DNA of 64,000 nucleotides, from positions 344,262,575 through 344,326,574 of the forward strand of contig NC_133330.1 of NCBI RefSeq assembly GCF_042186555.1, in the 5' to 3' direction. The notes beneath the pieces were generated by a model, which was given only the letters and a program-made list of their open reading frames with translations, had not been told where the DNA came from and made no database searches. This document shows positions 45,621 to 57,440 of the stretch, one piece after another (positions within the stretch are counted from its first letter, which is position 1; each line of letters starts with the position of its first letter). The translations under genes and the position numbers were made by a program. Source of the stretch: Aquarana catesbeiana. Its lineage: Eukaryota; Chordata; Amphibia; Anura; Ranidae.

Positions 45621-46212
45621 TTTGTGATGTCCACAGTTAGATGGCATTGCCACCCCCCTCATGCCAGCAAATGACTGCAATGCGGTAAATCCTTTGTTGG
45701 GAAGAAAGGAGCATCAATCATACAAGAGTATCCGTCAAAGTGTACTCAGTATACAAGAAAGGGCCCCACGCGTTTCGGGGCTCCATCCTCTGTGTGCTGT
45801 GACAATTGGGGTATAAAGGATGCTGGGATTGAAAGGGTTAAATATACTCAAAAGTATAAATCCAAAATACACCAGAAAAATCATCTCCAGCAGCTAAAAT
45901 GTGTCATCTGTATAAATGAGCTGCTGGACCACGCAGAGCCCTGATGAAGGAGATCTCTGGGGCCCCCGAGACGTGTTGTATTGTGGAGTGGAAAGGATAT
46001 TGGACCCCTTGTCAGGATTTTATTGCTGTTTGTGCCTGTTAGGGAGAGTCACCCCCTCTGTGTCCTGCTTATCGTTATCAGCAAAAGTTAAAGAAAATCA
46101 AAATTTTTGGGTTGTCACCAGAACAGGAATAGAGGGGAAATCTTCCAATGAGGACTTCCTATATTGGCTATGGGACAGGAAGTGAGAGGAAATCTCCCCA
46201 CTGGGGACAGGT
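45621..46212. other. No gene; dispersed repeat modules
   Basis: Contains an inverted ACGCGTTTCGGGGC module at about 45769-45782, a forward CTGATGAAGG..CCGAGACGTGTTG module at about 45940-45977, and one copy of the ETS-motif repeat near 46100-46205. Confidence 0.4.
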
Positions 46213-46968
46213 AACATCATTGTGAATGCAGCCTACCAATCACTAGAGAGTGGGGACATCACTGAGAATGCAGCCTATCTATTCACTAGAGAGCGGTGAC
46301 ATCACTGGGAATGCAGCCTATCCAATCACTAGAGAGCGATGACATCACTGTGAATGCAGCCTATCCAATCACTAGAGAGCGATGACATCACTGAGAATGC
46401 AGCCTATCCAATCACTAGAGAGCGATGACATCACTTAGAATGCAGCCTATCCAATCACTAGAGAGCGGTGACATCACTGTGAATGCAGCCTATCCAATCA
46501 CTAGAGAGCGATGACATCACTGTGAATGCAGCCTATCCAATCACTAGAGAGCGATGACATCACTGAGAATGCAGCCTATCCATTCACTAGAGAGCGATGA
46601 CATCACTGAGAATGCAGCCTATCCAATCACTAGAGAGCGATGACATCACTGAGAATGCAGCCTATCCAATCACTAGAGAGCGGTGACATCACTGAGAATG
46701 CAGCCTATCCAATCACTAGAGAGCGATGACATCACTGAGAATGCAGCCTATCCAATCACTAGAGAGTGGTGACATCACTGAGAATGCAGCCTATCCAATC
46801 ACTAGAGAGCGCTGACATCACTGAGAATGCAGCCTATCCAATCACTAGAGAGCGGTGACATCACTGAGAATGCAGCCTATCCAATCACTAGAGAGCGATG
46901 ACATCACTGAGAATGCAGCCTATCCAATCACTAGAGAGCGGTGACATCACTGAGAATGCAGCCTGTCC
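46213..46968. repeat. 43-bp minisatellite, about 17 copies
   Basis: The unit is AATGCAGCCTATCCAATCAC, TAGAGAGCGATGACATCACT, GAG. Variants are GCGGTG/GCGATG and GTGAAT/GAGAAT. Each unit carries a CCAAT word and TGACATCA, a CRE-like word. Confidence 0.95.
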
Positions 46969-47597
46969 ATTGGCTGGAGAGATGACGACACATGTTGGGT
47001 TGCAGGCTGGGATGTTGTCCGCGGCTCTCTCTGTGTACTGAGTGTGCGGCGGGTCTCAGGTTTCTGTTGTTGGCGGGGTATTTATAGCCGCACACTGTGT
47101 CTCGGTGTCGGTGAGGGTGGTGGATCTGGTGACATTGGAGGAGAGATCGGTATCCATTGTTCTATTCTGGGAAGACGCAATGTTTGTAGAATCCCAGTAA
47201 ACCAATGAGAGTGCACAGAGCTCCCGGGTCATCTCTGGTTTTATCAGTGGGAGATGATACGTTGTAACATCAGTTTCCTGCCTGGAGGTCTGTCACATCC
47301 CCAGCAGAAGGTGACTCTCCCGCCACATATGTGACAAGTCAGCGCTGATCCCCCCCCCCGCCCGTCCGCCCCCACCCCCGAGACCTATTCTCATCTGTCT
47401 TTGTATGTGATCCGATTACTCCAAGTCTGACATTTGGAATATTTGGCCCCAGAGCCTTTATTGGGACGGCTCGGTGACACTCACTTCTTCCCCTCATCTG
47501 CAGCTATCTTTGCATTTTTTTGGGTCATTAATGAGCTGATTTATGGGTGGGGGAGGGGACACATTGTGAGCATGAGACGTGTGAAATCTTAACACAC
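46969..47597. other. Unique sequence; no gene supported
   Basis: GC-rich at the left with a TATTTATAG word near 47080, and a C-run at 47350-47385. Weakly promoter-like, but there is no recognisable exon downstream. Confidence 0.3.
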
Positions 47598-48174
47598 ACT
47601 ATATTCCCAAAAGTATTGGGACGCCTGCCTTTACATGAACTTTAATGACATCCCAGTCTTAGTCCGTAGTGTTCAATATTGAGTTGGCTCCGCCCTTTAC
47701 ACCTATAACAGCTTCAACTCTTCTGGGAAGGCCGTCTACAAGGTTTAGGAGGGTGTCTATGGGAAGGTTTGACCATTCTTCCAGAAGAGCATTTGTGAGG
47801 TCAGGCACTGATGTTGGATGAGAAGGGTTGAGGTCAGGGCTCTGTGCAGGCCAGTCATGGTCCTCCATCCCAAACTTGCTCATCCATGTCTTTATGGACC
47901 TTGCTTTGTGCACTGGTGGGCAGTCATGTTGGAACAGGAATGGGCCGTCCCCAAACTGTTCCCACAAAGTTGGGGGCATGAAATTGTCCAAAATGTCTTG
48001 GTATGCCGGCGCCTTAAGAGTTCCCTTCACTGGAACTAAGGGGCCAAGCCCAACCCCTGAAAAACAACCCCCACACCATAATCCCCCCTCCACCACCATA
48101 ATCCCCCCCCCCCCACCATAATCCCCTCCCCACACCAAAATCCCCCCTCCACTAAATGATTGGGACCAGTGCAC
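47598..48174 (-). pseudogene. Tc1-type transposase remnant, C-terminal part
   Basis: The minus strand encodes FLFQHDCPPVHKARSIKTWM followed by DHDWPAQSPDLNP, the second half of a Tc1/mariner DDE domain (HD.P.H and SPDLNP blocks). The sequence that should contain the final catalytic Glu after SPDLNP is missing, replaced by SHPTSVPDL, so an internal deletion has removed it. The + strand left edge CTATATTCCCAAAAGTATTG at about 47599 resembles Tc1-type termini of fish and frogs. The other terminus is lost in a C-rich run near 48110. Non-functional. Confidence 0.8.
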
Positions 48175-48359
48175 AAGGCCTGAAAGTATCAGTTTCAGGT
48201 ATTGGAGCGTTTGTATGAGTACCGATATTCATGCAAATGCTTAATATCGGCACAGATACCGTTATGGTGCAATCCTATAAGCAATGTTACTTTGTATCTC
48301 TCTATGTCCTGTCTGAACAATGTTTATAAACATTGTTACTTTCCATTTCACAATCTCCT

Positions 48360-49290
48360 ACCTGAACAATCTCCTCTCCTTAGCTCCTCCCCCTCATCAT
48401 TTCCATAATCCTTCCTCCTCTCTATCTCTATAAAGTTTCCTTATCTCCATAGCTTCTGTTTATCTCCTCCACCACCTCATCTCCATAACTCCTCATCATT
48501 GAAATAGCCTGTCCATCTCCTCTCCCCTTCTCATCCCCATAGCCCCTTTTTATTTCCTCCCCCACCCCTCCTCATTTCCATAACTTTCCTCTCTTCCCCA
48601 TCTGTAAAACTTCTCTTCATCGCCATAGGCCCTCCTCATCTCCCCGCCTCCTCATCTCCTCCCCGCCTCCTCATCTCCTCCCCCCTCCTCATCTCCTCCC
48701 CCCTTCTTATCTCCATAACCCCTCATCATTGAAATAACTTGTCCATCTCCTCTCCCCTTCTCATCCCCATAGCCCCTCCTTATTTCCTCCCCCACCCCTC
48801 CTCATTTCCATAACTCTCCTTTCTTCCCCATCTGTAAAACTTCTCTTCAACGCCATAGGCCCTCCTCATCTCCCCACCTCCTCATCTCCTCCCCCCTCCT
48901 CATCTCCATAACCCCTCATCATTGAAATAACTTGTCCATCTCTTCTCCCCTTCTCATCCCCATAGCCCCTCCTTATTTCCTCCCCCACCCCTCCTCATTT
49001 CCATAACTCTCCTCTCTTCCACATCTGTAAAAATTCTCTTTATCGCCATAGGCCCTCCTCATCTCCCCGCCTCCTCATCTCCTCCCACCCTCCTCATCGC
49101 CATAACCCCTCCTCTTTTAAATAGCCTGCCCAGCTCCTCTCCCCTTCTCATCCCTATAGCCTCTCCTTATCTCCCCCCCCCCCTCATTTCCATAACCATT
49201 CTCCTCTCTTCCCCATCTGTAAAAATTCTCTTTATTGCCATAGGCCTTCCTCAACTCTCTGCCTCCTCACCCCCCCCCCCCCTCATTTCC
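48360..49290. repeat. C/T-rich ~190-230-bp tandem units, four copies
   Basis: CATCATTGAAATA..CTTGTCCATC, CTTATTTCCTCCCCCACCCC and CTTCTCTTCATCGCCATAGG recur in order from about 48480, 48720, 48905 and 49095. The interior is TCTCCTCCCC-type simple sequence. Confidence 0.8.
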
Positions 49291-49299
49291 ATAACACCT

Positions 49300-49955
49300 C
49301 CTCGTGGACAGGAAGTTATCAGCTGTCAGGATCAACAGCTTTTATTTATTTATGGATTTGTTTTTGCACCTGTTGAAAAGATAAAGTCTTACAATGATAT
49401 ATTTAGAAGACTAGAAGGGAGAAAATAAGAGAAGATTATTGCTGTACATATACAACAAATCTGATGTCAGGAGGAGCGGGTCATAAAACTATATTACAGG
49501 GGGACTCTGATAAACAAAAACGACAAATTGTACAGACTGGCTGCATATTTCATTCATTGATTTGCAAAGAAATTCCACATTAAACTCGTTCCTCTGTTGT
49601 ACACTGACGACAGATTCCAAAGAGTTCCTCACATGTGTGGTGGGTGACTGCTTCCTGCGGTGTGATCTCCTCTCTTTCTGCATGTTGTTTGATTGCTGAG
49701 ATCCGAGGCTGGTCTGAATCTGATGGCTGTGATGAGCTTCTTAGCCCTGGTGCACACTGCTGTGACTTCTCATGCGGCTTGCTGCAACATGTGATCGCTG
49801 AATAAAGCTATGGACCCATTCTGGAGATCCAAGGTGTGCTGGTGACATTTTCTTGCTCTTGCTGCGACTTACGACACAGATCATTCGAATGATAGTCAGG
49901 TAGTGTGGTGGACTAGAGAAGTGACAGGTTGGAGGACTGACACCATGGGTAGGTA
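49300..49955. other. Unique-looking interval; no gene supported
   Basis: No recognisable protein similarity on either strand. The sequence CTGCGACTT..GACA near 49865 resembles the CGACTT MITE family, so part may be transposon debris. Confidence 0.35.
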
Positions 49956-49959
49956 GGCT

Positions 49960-50905
49960 CCACCCCTAATAGGTAAGATTGGCCACAGGTAGTAGGCTCA
50001 GCCCATGGTAGGTAAGCTTGGCCCTGGATAGGTAAGATTGGCCACAGGTAGTAGTCTCAGCCCAAGGTAGGTAAGCTCGGCTCTGGGTAGGTAAGCTTGG
50101 CCCCAGGTATGTAGGCTTAGCCCATGAAAGGTAAGCTCGGGCCTTGGGTAGGTAGGCTCAGCCCCTAATAGGTAAGATTGGCCACAGGTAGAAGGGTCAG
50201 CCCTTGGTAGGTAAGCTTGGCCCTGGGTAGGTAAGATTGGCCTCAGGTAGTAGTCTCAGCCCATGGTAGGTAAGCTCGGCCCTGGCTAGGTAAGCTTGGC
50301 CCTGGGTACGTAGGCTTAGCCCATGGTAGGTAAGCTCGGCCCTGGGTAGGTAAGCTTGGCCCCAGGTAGGTAGGTTCGGCCACGGGTAGCTAGGCTCAGC
50401 CCCTGGTAGGTAGGCTCGGCCCCTGGTAGGTAAGCTTGGCCCTGGGTATGTAGGCTCTGCCCCAGGTAGCGAAGCTCTGCCCCAGGTAGCGAAGCTCTGC
50501 CCCAGGTAGCGAAGCTCTGCCCCAGGTAGGTAGGCACGCTCAACCTCTGGTAGGTAAGCTTGGACCCGGGTAGGTAAGCTTGGCCCCTGGTAGGTAGGCT
50601 CGGCTACAGGTAGGGAAGCTTGGACCCAGGTAAGTAGGCTCGACCACAGGTAGGTAAGCTTAGACCTGGTTAGGTAGGCTCGACCCCAGGTAGGTAAGCT
50701 TGGCCTCGGGTAGGTGGGCTCGGCCCCAGGTAGGTAAGCTCAGCCCTTGGTAGGTAAGCTTGACCACAGGTAGCCTCGGCCCTTGGTAGGTAAGCTCCCC
50801 TTCGGGTAGGTAAGCTTGGCCGCAGATAGGTAGGCTCGGCCCCTAATAGGTAAGCTCGGCTCCGGGTAGGTGAGCTTGACCACAGGTAGGTAGGCTCAGC
50901 CCCTA
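49960..50905. repeat. ~24-bp minisatellite (GGTAGGTAAGCTTGGCCC)
   Basis: Alternating GTAGGTAAGCTTGGCCCTGG and GTAGGTAGGCTCGGCCCCAG units, with GTAGCGAAGCTCTGCCCCAG in one block (50466-50526). Frames of 75-130 codons are artefacts. Confidence 0.95.
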
Positions 50906-50984
50906 GTGCGCATCTCAGGGCTAAATATTCGATATAAGAATCCATCCCTGTCCCACCTGTTATCAGTCTTTTCTCTCGGTCTGT

Positions 50985-51372
50985 CCTACCCCCCCATTTG
51001 CCGGTTCCTGGACTCCTCATCTCTCTCTGGAGTTGGGTCGCTGTATGTGCCTCCCCCCCCACCCGCCAGTTCTTGCACTCCTTATCTCTCTCGAGTTGGG
51101 TCGCTCGGTGTGCCTCCCCCCCACCCGCCAGTTCCTGGACTCCTCATCTCTCTCTGGAGTTGGGTCGCTTGATTTGCCCCCCCCCCCCACCCGCCAGTTC
51201 CTGGACAACTCAACTCTCTCCAGAGTTGGGTCTCTCAGTGTGCCCCCCCCCCACCCGCCAGTTCCTGGACTTCTCATCTCTCTCTGGTGTTGGGTCGCCA
51301 GGTGTGTCTTCCCCACCCCACCCCCTCCCCAGCCAGTTCCTGGACTTCTCATCTCTCTCCGAAGTTGGGTCA
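50985..51372. repeat. ~65-75-bp minisatellite, about 6 copies
   Basis: The unit contains CCCGCCAGTTCCTGGACTCC, TCATCTCTCTCTGGAGTTGG and GTCGCT, separated by C-runs of variable length. Frames on both strands (up to 149 codons) are artefacts. Confidence 0.9.
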
Positions 51373-52265
51373 CTGTGTATCACTCTGCAGTGTCGCCTTT
51401 CTTTCTTGTGGTTGCGGAGATGATTCTGATGGCATCTCAAGCTTCCCAGGGGCGGCCGGGCTCTGTACGGCGTGGAGAGTGATGACACCAGAGATGTGCG
51501 ATGTAATAGATCATCCGAGCCGGCCTGTGTCTGGGGAGGACGTACACGACGCTGGAGCGGTGAAAGTCACCAAGATGACGAGAATACCAGCCGACAGCTG
51601 AGCCGCCTCATGAGCCGCTGTCAGACGCAGGCTGCAAGTTCGGGAAGCTCTTTGTATTCCAAGAAGATCCGGGTCTATTGTTACATTATATCCGCAGACA
51701 AATCTTTTCTTTAGTTATGGATGAAGTGTAGAGGGGTGAGAACCTCTGCCACGTCTTTATCGCCGGGGCTTTATGCGGGCCGGAGACTATCACCCTCTCT
51801 ATTCATCGAAATAACAAAATGAATAGAGAAGACGCTAGTTATTGTCACAGCTGTCTAAGAAGGGACATCCCGTCGCTTTGAAAAGATTTCCTCTAACTTC
51901 CTGTTGTGTCTGCGGGACAGGAAGTGGAGGGAAATTTACCTGAGGTTAAAAAATATCCATAAGACGTTGGCTCTCCTCATTGGCTTGCTGACTGTGATTG
52001 ACAGCCAATGCTGAGGGAGAGTCCCCATACAAATGAGGCTTTCGTTAACATCGCTGGATTGGAGGGGGCTCAGGTAAGAATTGGGATGCTGCACACAGAA
52101 GATTATTTCCATGCATAGAATGCGCCTTCAGCCTTTACAACCACTTTAAGGCTCTACAATATCTTTGATAAAAGAAAAGTGCTTGTCTTGTGATACAATG
52201 TATGTGTTATGTACAACTTTCTGAGAGTTATTCTGGTTGGTTGGTTACTCCTGATTGGTTCCTAC
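51373..52265. other. Mixed unique and dispersed-repeat DNA; no gene supported
   Basis: 51400-51720 is unique-looking with an 80-codon frame of no recognisable type. 51880-51945 holds one copy of the TTCCTGT..ACAGGAAGTGG repeat. Confidence 0.35.
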
Positions 52266-52269
52266 TGAC

Positions 52270-53580
52270 ATATTTCTTGTACAAAGGGTTTTATTGAAAA
52301 TATACATCATCAGAATAGTACAAAAATAGTGGTGGATACATCGTGGACTAACCGGTATAAAACTGCATGTTTCAGGCGGGTTAATCTAACATTCAAAAAC
52401 TTGAGCCAGTCCTCAATAGTCCGAGGGGCGGACCCAGGTGACTTGCAAAAGCATGTCCGCATCTCGCGAGTTCTGGTGGAGTGCCATTATGTAGATGTAG
52501 AATTGTATATTAGTTGACACTCAAGGTCATATGTGAAAGATATGGCACGATGATATTATAACATGTAACATTATAAAACGAAAAACAAAAATAAAACCAA
52601 ATTAAACTGAATACGTAAAAGAGGGTAACGTTCACATTGCGTCATATCAAGTATCCAATCCCAGCAGGGCTAAGCCTGAGGGCCAGAGCATCAAGAAGAA
52701 GAAAGAGAGAAATAGAAATAGAGAGACAGCGAGGAGAAAAGAGGAGCAGAGAAAAGAGTAGCGTAAGCATATGATGCAGGAATAGAGAAAGAAAAAGAAA
52801 GAAATTAAGAGGGAAGTGGGGGATAGGGAAGGAGGGAGGTCCCTGGGGTGGGGGGAACAGAGGCTCATTAAAGGGAAAGGAGCGCTGGATCAAATCGTGA
52901 AGCGTGGCTATGAGCCACCCAGGGTTGCCATACCCGGAGGAACTTGTCATGAGTGTCCGATAATACGGCAGTAAGTTTCTCATTTACTATGATGTCATTC
53001 CTGCAGTTTTTAACTGCTTTAAAGATAAGGGCTGGGGTCTTCCAGGCCCGTGCTATGGTCAATTTATGTGCAGTAAAGATATGTGCTCCCAGTTGGCGTT
53101 CAGGACGGAGAAGTTCTGTGATCGTTTTCCACAAAAGGGCCTCCAAAGGGTCCCTCTTTATAGTGGTGTTGAAAAGGTTGCGAAGCAGCGCATAGATTCT
53201 GACCCATAATCTGCATACCCTGGGGCAGGTCCACCAAATGTGTGCCAGTGTACCCTCCTGAGAGCATCCATGGAAACATAGGGGGGAAAAGGATGGAATA
53301 AAGCTCGCTAATCTAGCCAAGGTGTATAGTGCCATCTATAGAACACCTTATAAGCATTTTCCAAAAAGAGAACATTTTTGGAACATTTGGATAGTGCAAT
53401 AGTCATGATCTGCCAGTCCTCCGGATCTAGTTGTTTCCCAAGTTCAGCCTCCCACTGAAGGTGATAAGGTCTCCGTGGTGATTTCTTAGAGCTAATTATA
53501 GCTGCATATCCTACTAACATATTTCTAACCAAATTATGCCAGGTTGTTTCTGATTGGTTGGGTAGTACATACACTTTTCC
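52270..53580 (-). pseudogene. L1-type LINE, 5'-truncated ORF2 end and 3' tail, antisense
   Basis: On the minus strand, 53580 to about 53310 encodes WHNLVRNMLVGYAAIISS then NVLFLENAYKVFYRWHYTP. After a frameshift around 53310-53335 it continues with RLASFIPSFSP and CFHGCSQEGTLAHIWWTC. The latter is the C-x3-C-x7-H-x4-C motif at the end of L1-clade ORF2 proteins. The frame closes at 52868. A long A-rich and purine-rich tail follows to about 52270, where the minus strand shows AATAAAACCC, a polyadenylation signal at the expected 3' end. The reverse transcriptase is absent. Dead copy. Confidence 0.8.
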
Positions 53581-53689
53581 TTTCCTTGCTTCTTTTCTTC
53601 TCCTCTCCATTATCTTACCAATTTGCGTTCTAGACAAAAGTTCTCCATAGATAGAAATTCCATCAAAAAATGGTGTTTCCAGAGCAATC

Positions 53690-55190
53690 GTCTTCCCTTC
53701 CCTTGCCTTTCCCATTTCCTTCCTTTCCTTTTTTTCCTTTTCCTTCTCTTCTTCCCTTTTATCTTTTTCTCTTTGCCTTCTCCCTTTCCTTGCCTTTCCT
53801 TTCACTTTCCTTTCCATGCTTCCCTTTCCTCTTCTTCTTTCCTTTTTCTCTTTTCCTCTCATTTCCTTTTTTTTTCTTTTCCTCTCCTTTCTTTTCCAGT
53901 CTTACCTTCTTTCTTATTTCTTTTAGATTTCCTTTCCCATCTTTTTCCAATTTTTGGTCTAGTAGAAAGCTGGCCATATATAGAAATTTGGTCCAAAAAT
54001 GTTTCCAGAGCGATCATCTTTCCTTGCCTTTTCCATTTCTTTTCTTTCCTTCTTCCTTTCCCTCTCCCTTATGTTCCCCCTTTTCTTGCCTTTCAGTCTT
54101 TTTTCTTTTCTTTCCATCCCTTTCCTTTCTGTCCCTTTCATTCCCTTCCTTTTACCCCTTTCTGTCCCTTTCCTTTCCTTTCCTTTCCTTTCCTTTCCAT
54201 CCCTTTCCTTTTCCTTCCGTTCTTTTTCTTTCCATCCCCATTCTTTCTGTCCCTTTCCTTTCCACATCCATTTCTTTCCCTTTCCTTCCCTTCCTTTTCC
54301 ACCCCTTTTCCTTTTCCTCTTCCTTTTGTGTCCCTTTCCTTTCCGTCCCTTTTCCTTCCATCCCTTTCCTTTCTGCCCCTATTCTTTCTGTCCCTATTCT
54401 TTCCGTCGCTTTCCTTTCCGTCCCTATTCTTTTGATCTCTTTCTTCTTACTTTGCATCCCTTTCCTTTCTGTCCCTTTTCTTTCCATCCCCATTCTTTCC
54501 GTCTCTTTCCTTTGCGTCCCTTTCCTTTCTGTCCCTATTCTTTCCATCCCCATTCTTTCCGTCTCTTTCCTTTGCGTCCCTTTCCTTTCCGTCTCTATTC
54601 TTTTCATCTCTTTCCTCTTCCTTTGCGTCCCTTTCCTTTGCGTCCCTTTCCTTTGCGTCCCTTTCCTTTGCGTCCCTTTCCTTTGCGTCCCTTTCCTTTG
54701 CGTCCCTTTCCTTTGCGTCCCTTCCCTTTCTGTCCCTAATCTTTCCATCCCTATTCTTTCCGTCTCTATTCTTTCCATCTCTTTCCTCTTCCTTTGCGTC
54801 CCTTTCCGTCCCTATTCTTTCTGTCCCTTTCCTTTCCTTCCCTATTCTTTCCGTCTCTTTTCTTGCCATCCCTTTCCTTTTTGTCCCTTTCATTTTTGTC
54901 CCTTTCCGTCCCTATTCTTTCTGTCTCTTTCCTCTTCCTTTGCGTCCCTATTCTTTGCGTCCCTTTTCTTTCCGTCCCTTTCCTTTCCTTTCTGTCCCTT
55001 TCCTTTTCCTTTCCCTTTTTTTCGTTTTTACTTTTTCCTTTTCATTCATTTCTATCCCTCTCCTTTCCAATCCTTTCCTTTCCCTTTCCTTTTCTGTCCT
55101 TTTCCTTTCTTTTCCTTTTCCTTTCCGTCTCTTTCTATCCCTTTCCTTTCCTTTCCCTTCCCTTTCCTGATTTTTCATCTTCTAATTTTT
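53690..55190. repeat. CCTTT-based pyrimidine tract, 1.5 kb
   Basis: CTTTCCTTTCC simple sequence with a CCTTTCCTTTGCGTCC sub-array (about 54625-54730) and TTCTTTCCGTCCCTA variants. The 531-codon + frame reads as Phe/Leu/Pro/Ser, the minus frames as Lys/Glu/Arg/Gly: artefacts. It adjoins the 5' truncation point of the LINE. One ATAGAAATT..CCA..AATGTTTCCAGAG segment is present twice (53647 and 53977). Confidence 0.95.
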
Positions 55191-56114
55191 TTTCCATTCT
55201 TACATTCATTCTTTTCATTTTTTTTTATTTCTTTCTTTTCTTTTATCAGATTGTGTTGTAGTTGATAGGTGGCCATAGATTTTGTGATCAAAATAAAAAA
55301 AGAAGGGTCATGTTGAAAAATGTTATTCCAATAAACGAATAGTTGTGATTAGGTTAAAAGATTGTAAAAAAAAAAATTGTCATAAGTATAATGAGTGAGA
55401 CCTCTACATGGAGCCTGGTGGTGTGCAGTGACCTCTAACCTTCAGTGCCGGATTTAGGTAACACTATGAGTTTAGGATGCTGTAATCAGTGATGGAATAG
55501 ATGTGTGAGAGTCCTTCAACCCACAAATCCTAAAAGTCCTCTGTTGTCTCTGAGCCTACGCCAAACCTCTAGCCACGTGACCTAAACCCTAGGCATCCTG
55601 GATCACATGGCCTCTATGTGGGTGTTCCCATCATTAGAGATCTCAGAGCGTCTGCTGTCAAACTTTAGGCAGATATAAACGACACAATTGAATGCAGATC
55701 TGTATTTATTATTCATTAAAATGTATTTGTTTTTAAATGCAATGCATGTAAATACCTGAATCAATCTCTTTCAATCCCCTGTACAGTGGGACTCAGACTG
55801 GGAGAGGGAGAGGCAGGACTGGCTGCCAATCAGGTGTGCTGCATGCAGATATGCTGACAAGGAGCAGAGGGGTGACCTCATTATTCTGCTGCTGTTCTTT
55901 CACTGTGCAGTTAGCAGGCTGTGGGTGGAGAGAGGACTCCGCCATATCCCTCCTACAATCTATGAAGTAACAAGAAAAGTCGTGCCATCCACCTGGCTGT
56001 ACTGTCTGACGGAGGTGTGTAAATCTCAGAACAGGAAGGACAGAAATTCAAATCCTTTGGCAGGTCCTATATATGTATTTAATCTGTGTATTTAGCGGTT
56101 TGCCTCTATAATAA
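55191..56114. other. Unique-looking interval; no gene supported
   Basis: No frame over 60 codons and no recognised motif. AT-rich in the centre (55690-55760). Confidence 0.35.
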
Positions 56115-57030
56115 AAACCTCATAGTATATGGGATGGGCACCTGATGTATGCCTGTTTTCATTTATTTCAATTATTTATTTTTGTTTTAATTTCTACTTC
56201 TTTAGTGTTTTTTCTTCCTATAGACGCAACGCGCTTGGGAGCCTCTATAATAAAACCTCATAGTGTATGGGATGGGCACCTGATGTATTGCTGCTTTTAT
56301 TTATTTCAATTAATTAATTTTTATTTAATTTGAACTTCTTATTATTTTTGTTTTAATTTCTACTTCTATCGTGTCTTTTCTTCCTATAGACGCAACGTGC
56401 TTGGGAGCCTCTATAATAAGACCTCATAGTGTATGGGATGGGCACCTGATGCATGCCTGCTTTCAATTATTTATTTTTGTTTTAATTTCTACTTCTGTAG
56501 CGTTTTTCTTCTTATAGACGCAACGCTCTTGGGAGCCACTATAATAAAACCTCATAGTGTATGGGATGGGCACCTGATGTATGCCTGCTTTCATTTATTT
56601 CAATTATTTATTTTTGTTTTAATTTCTACTTCTGTAGCGTTTTTCTTCCTATAGACGCAACGCTCTTGGGAGCCTCTATAATAAAACCTCATAGTGTATG
56701 GGATGGGCACATGATGTATGGCTGCTTTCATTTATTTCTTTAATTTTTTTTTTTTCATTTAACTTGTACTTCTATAGCGTTAGTCTCCCTATGGACGCAA
56801 CGCGTTTGGGAGCCTCTATAATAAAACCTCAGAGTATGGGATGGGCATCTGATGTATGCCTGCTTTCATTTATTTCAATTATTTATTTTCGATTGATCTT
56901 GTACTTCTGTAGTGTTTTTCTCTCTATGGACGCAACGCGCTTGGGAGTTGAGACAGCCTCCCTATGGACGCAACGCGCTTGGGAACCTCGTTAATGAAAC
57001 CTCATAGTGTATGGGATGGGCACATGATTT
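56115..57030. repeat. ~130-170-bp tandem repeat, seven copies
   Basis: GTATGGGATGGGCACCTGAT starts near 56127, 56266, 56432, 56561, 56696, 56836 and 57010. Each unit continues with TTCATTTATTTCAATTA and ends with GACGCAACGCGCTTGGGAGC. Spacing varies through differing T-rich stretches. Frames of 60-98 codons are artefacts. Confidence 0.9.
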
Positions 57031-57436
57031 ATGCCTGCTTTCATTTACACAGAGCTTCCAATCTGGTCTGCCTTCTGCTGCAGCAATGGTAAGGGAGTTC
57101 TCTGCTCCCATGTCATCCCTCATGCAGCAACTAACAAGTCTGCCTACCAACCCCACCCAGACTTGCATGGAACTTCCATGGACCCGCCCACTATTGTACA
57201 GACAATGAATGGTCTTTGAAGACTCCTCCCACTGGCAAATAACTTTTTTTTTTTTTTTTTAGGAAAACCTATGAAACCACACTTTAATTACACTAAGTAT
57301 CGCCACCAATACGGCCATTGTCATTATCTGAAGTTTGTCTTTATTGTTGTTACTCACTGAATTAGGTTTTAAGAAGTGGTGATAAATAAGTAAAAAGCAG
57401 CGCTAAAATAAAACAAATAGAACAAAACCATCAATA
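57031..57436. other. No gene seen
   Basis: Short unique-looking segment with a T-run at 57246-57260 and no recognised element. Confidence 0.3.
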
Positions 57437-57440
57437 TTAA

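Noticed and set aside
51472..51714. 80-codon frame in unique sequence
   Set aside because: No similarity, no splice or promoter context; length compatible with chance.
53670..55265. 531-codon Phe/Leu/Pro-rich frame resembling a membrane protein
   Set aside because: Purely CCTTT-type simple sequence; the hydrophobic look comes from the codon content of pyrimidine repeats.
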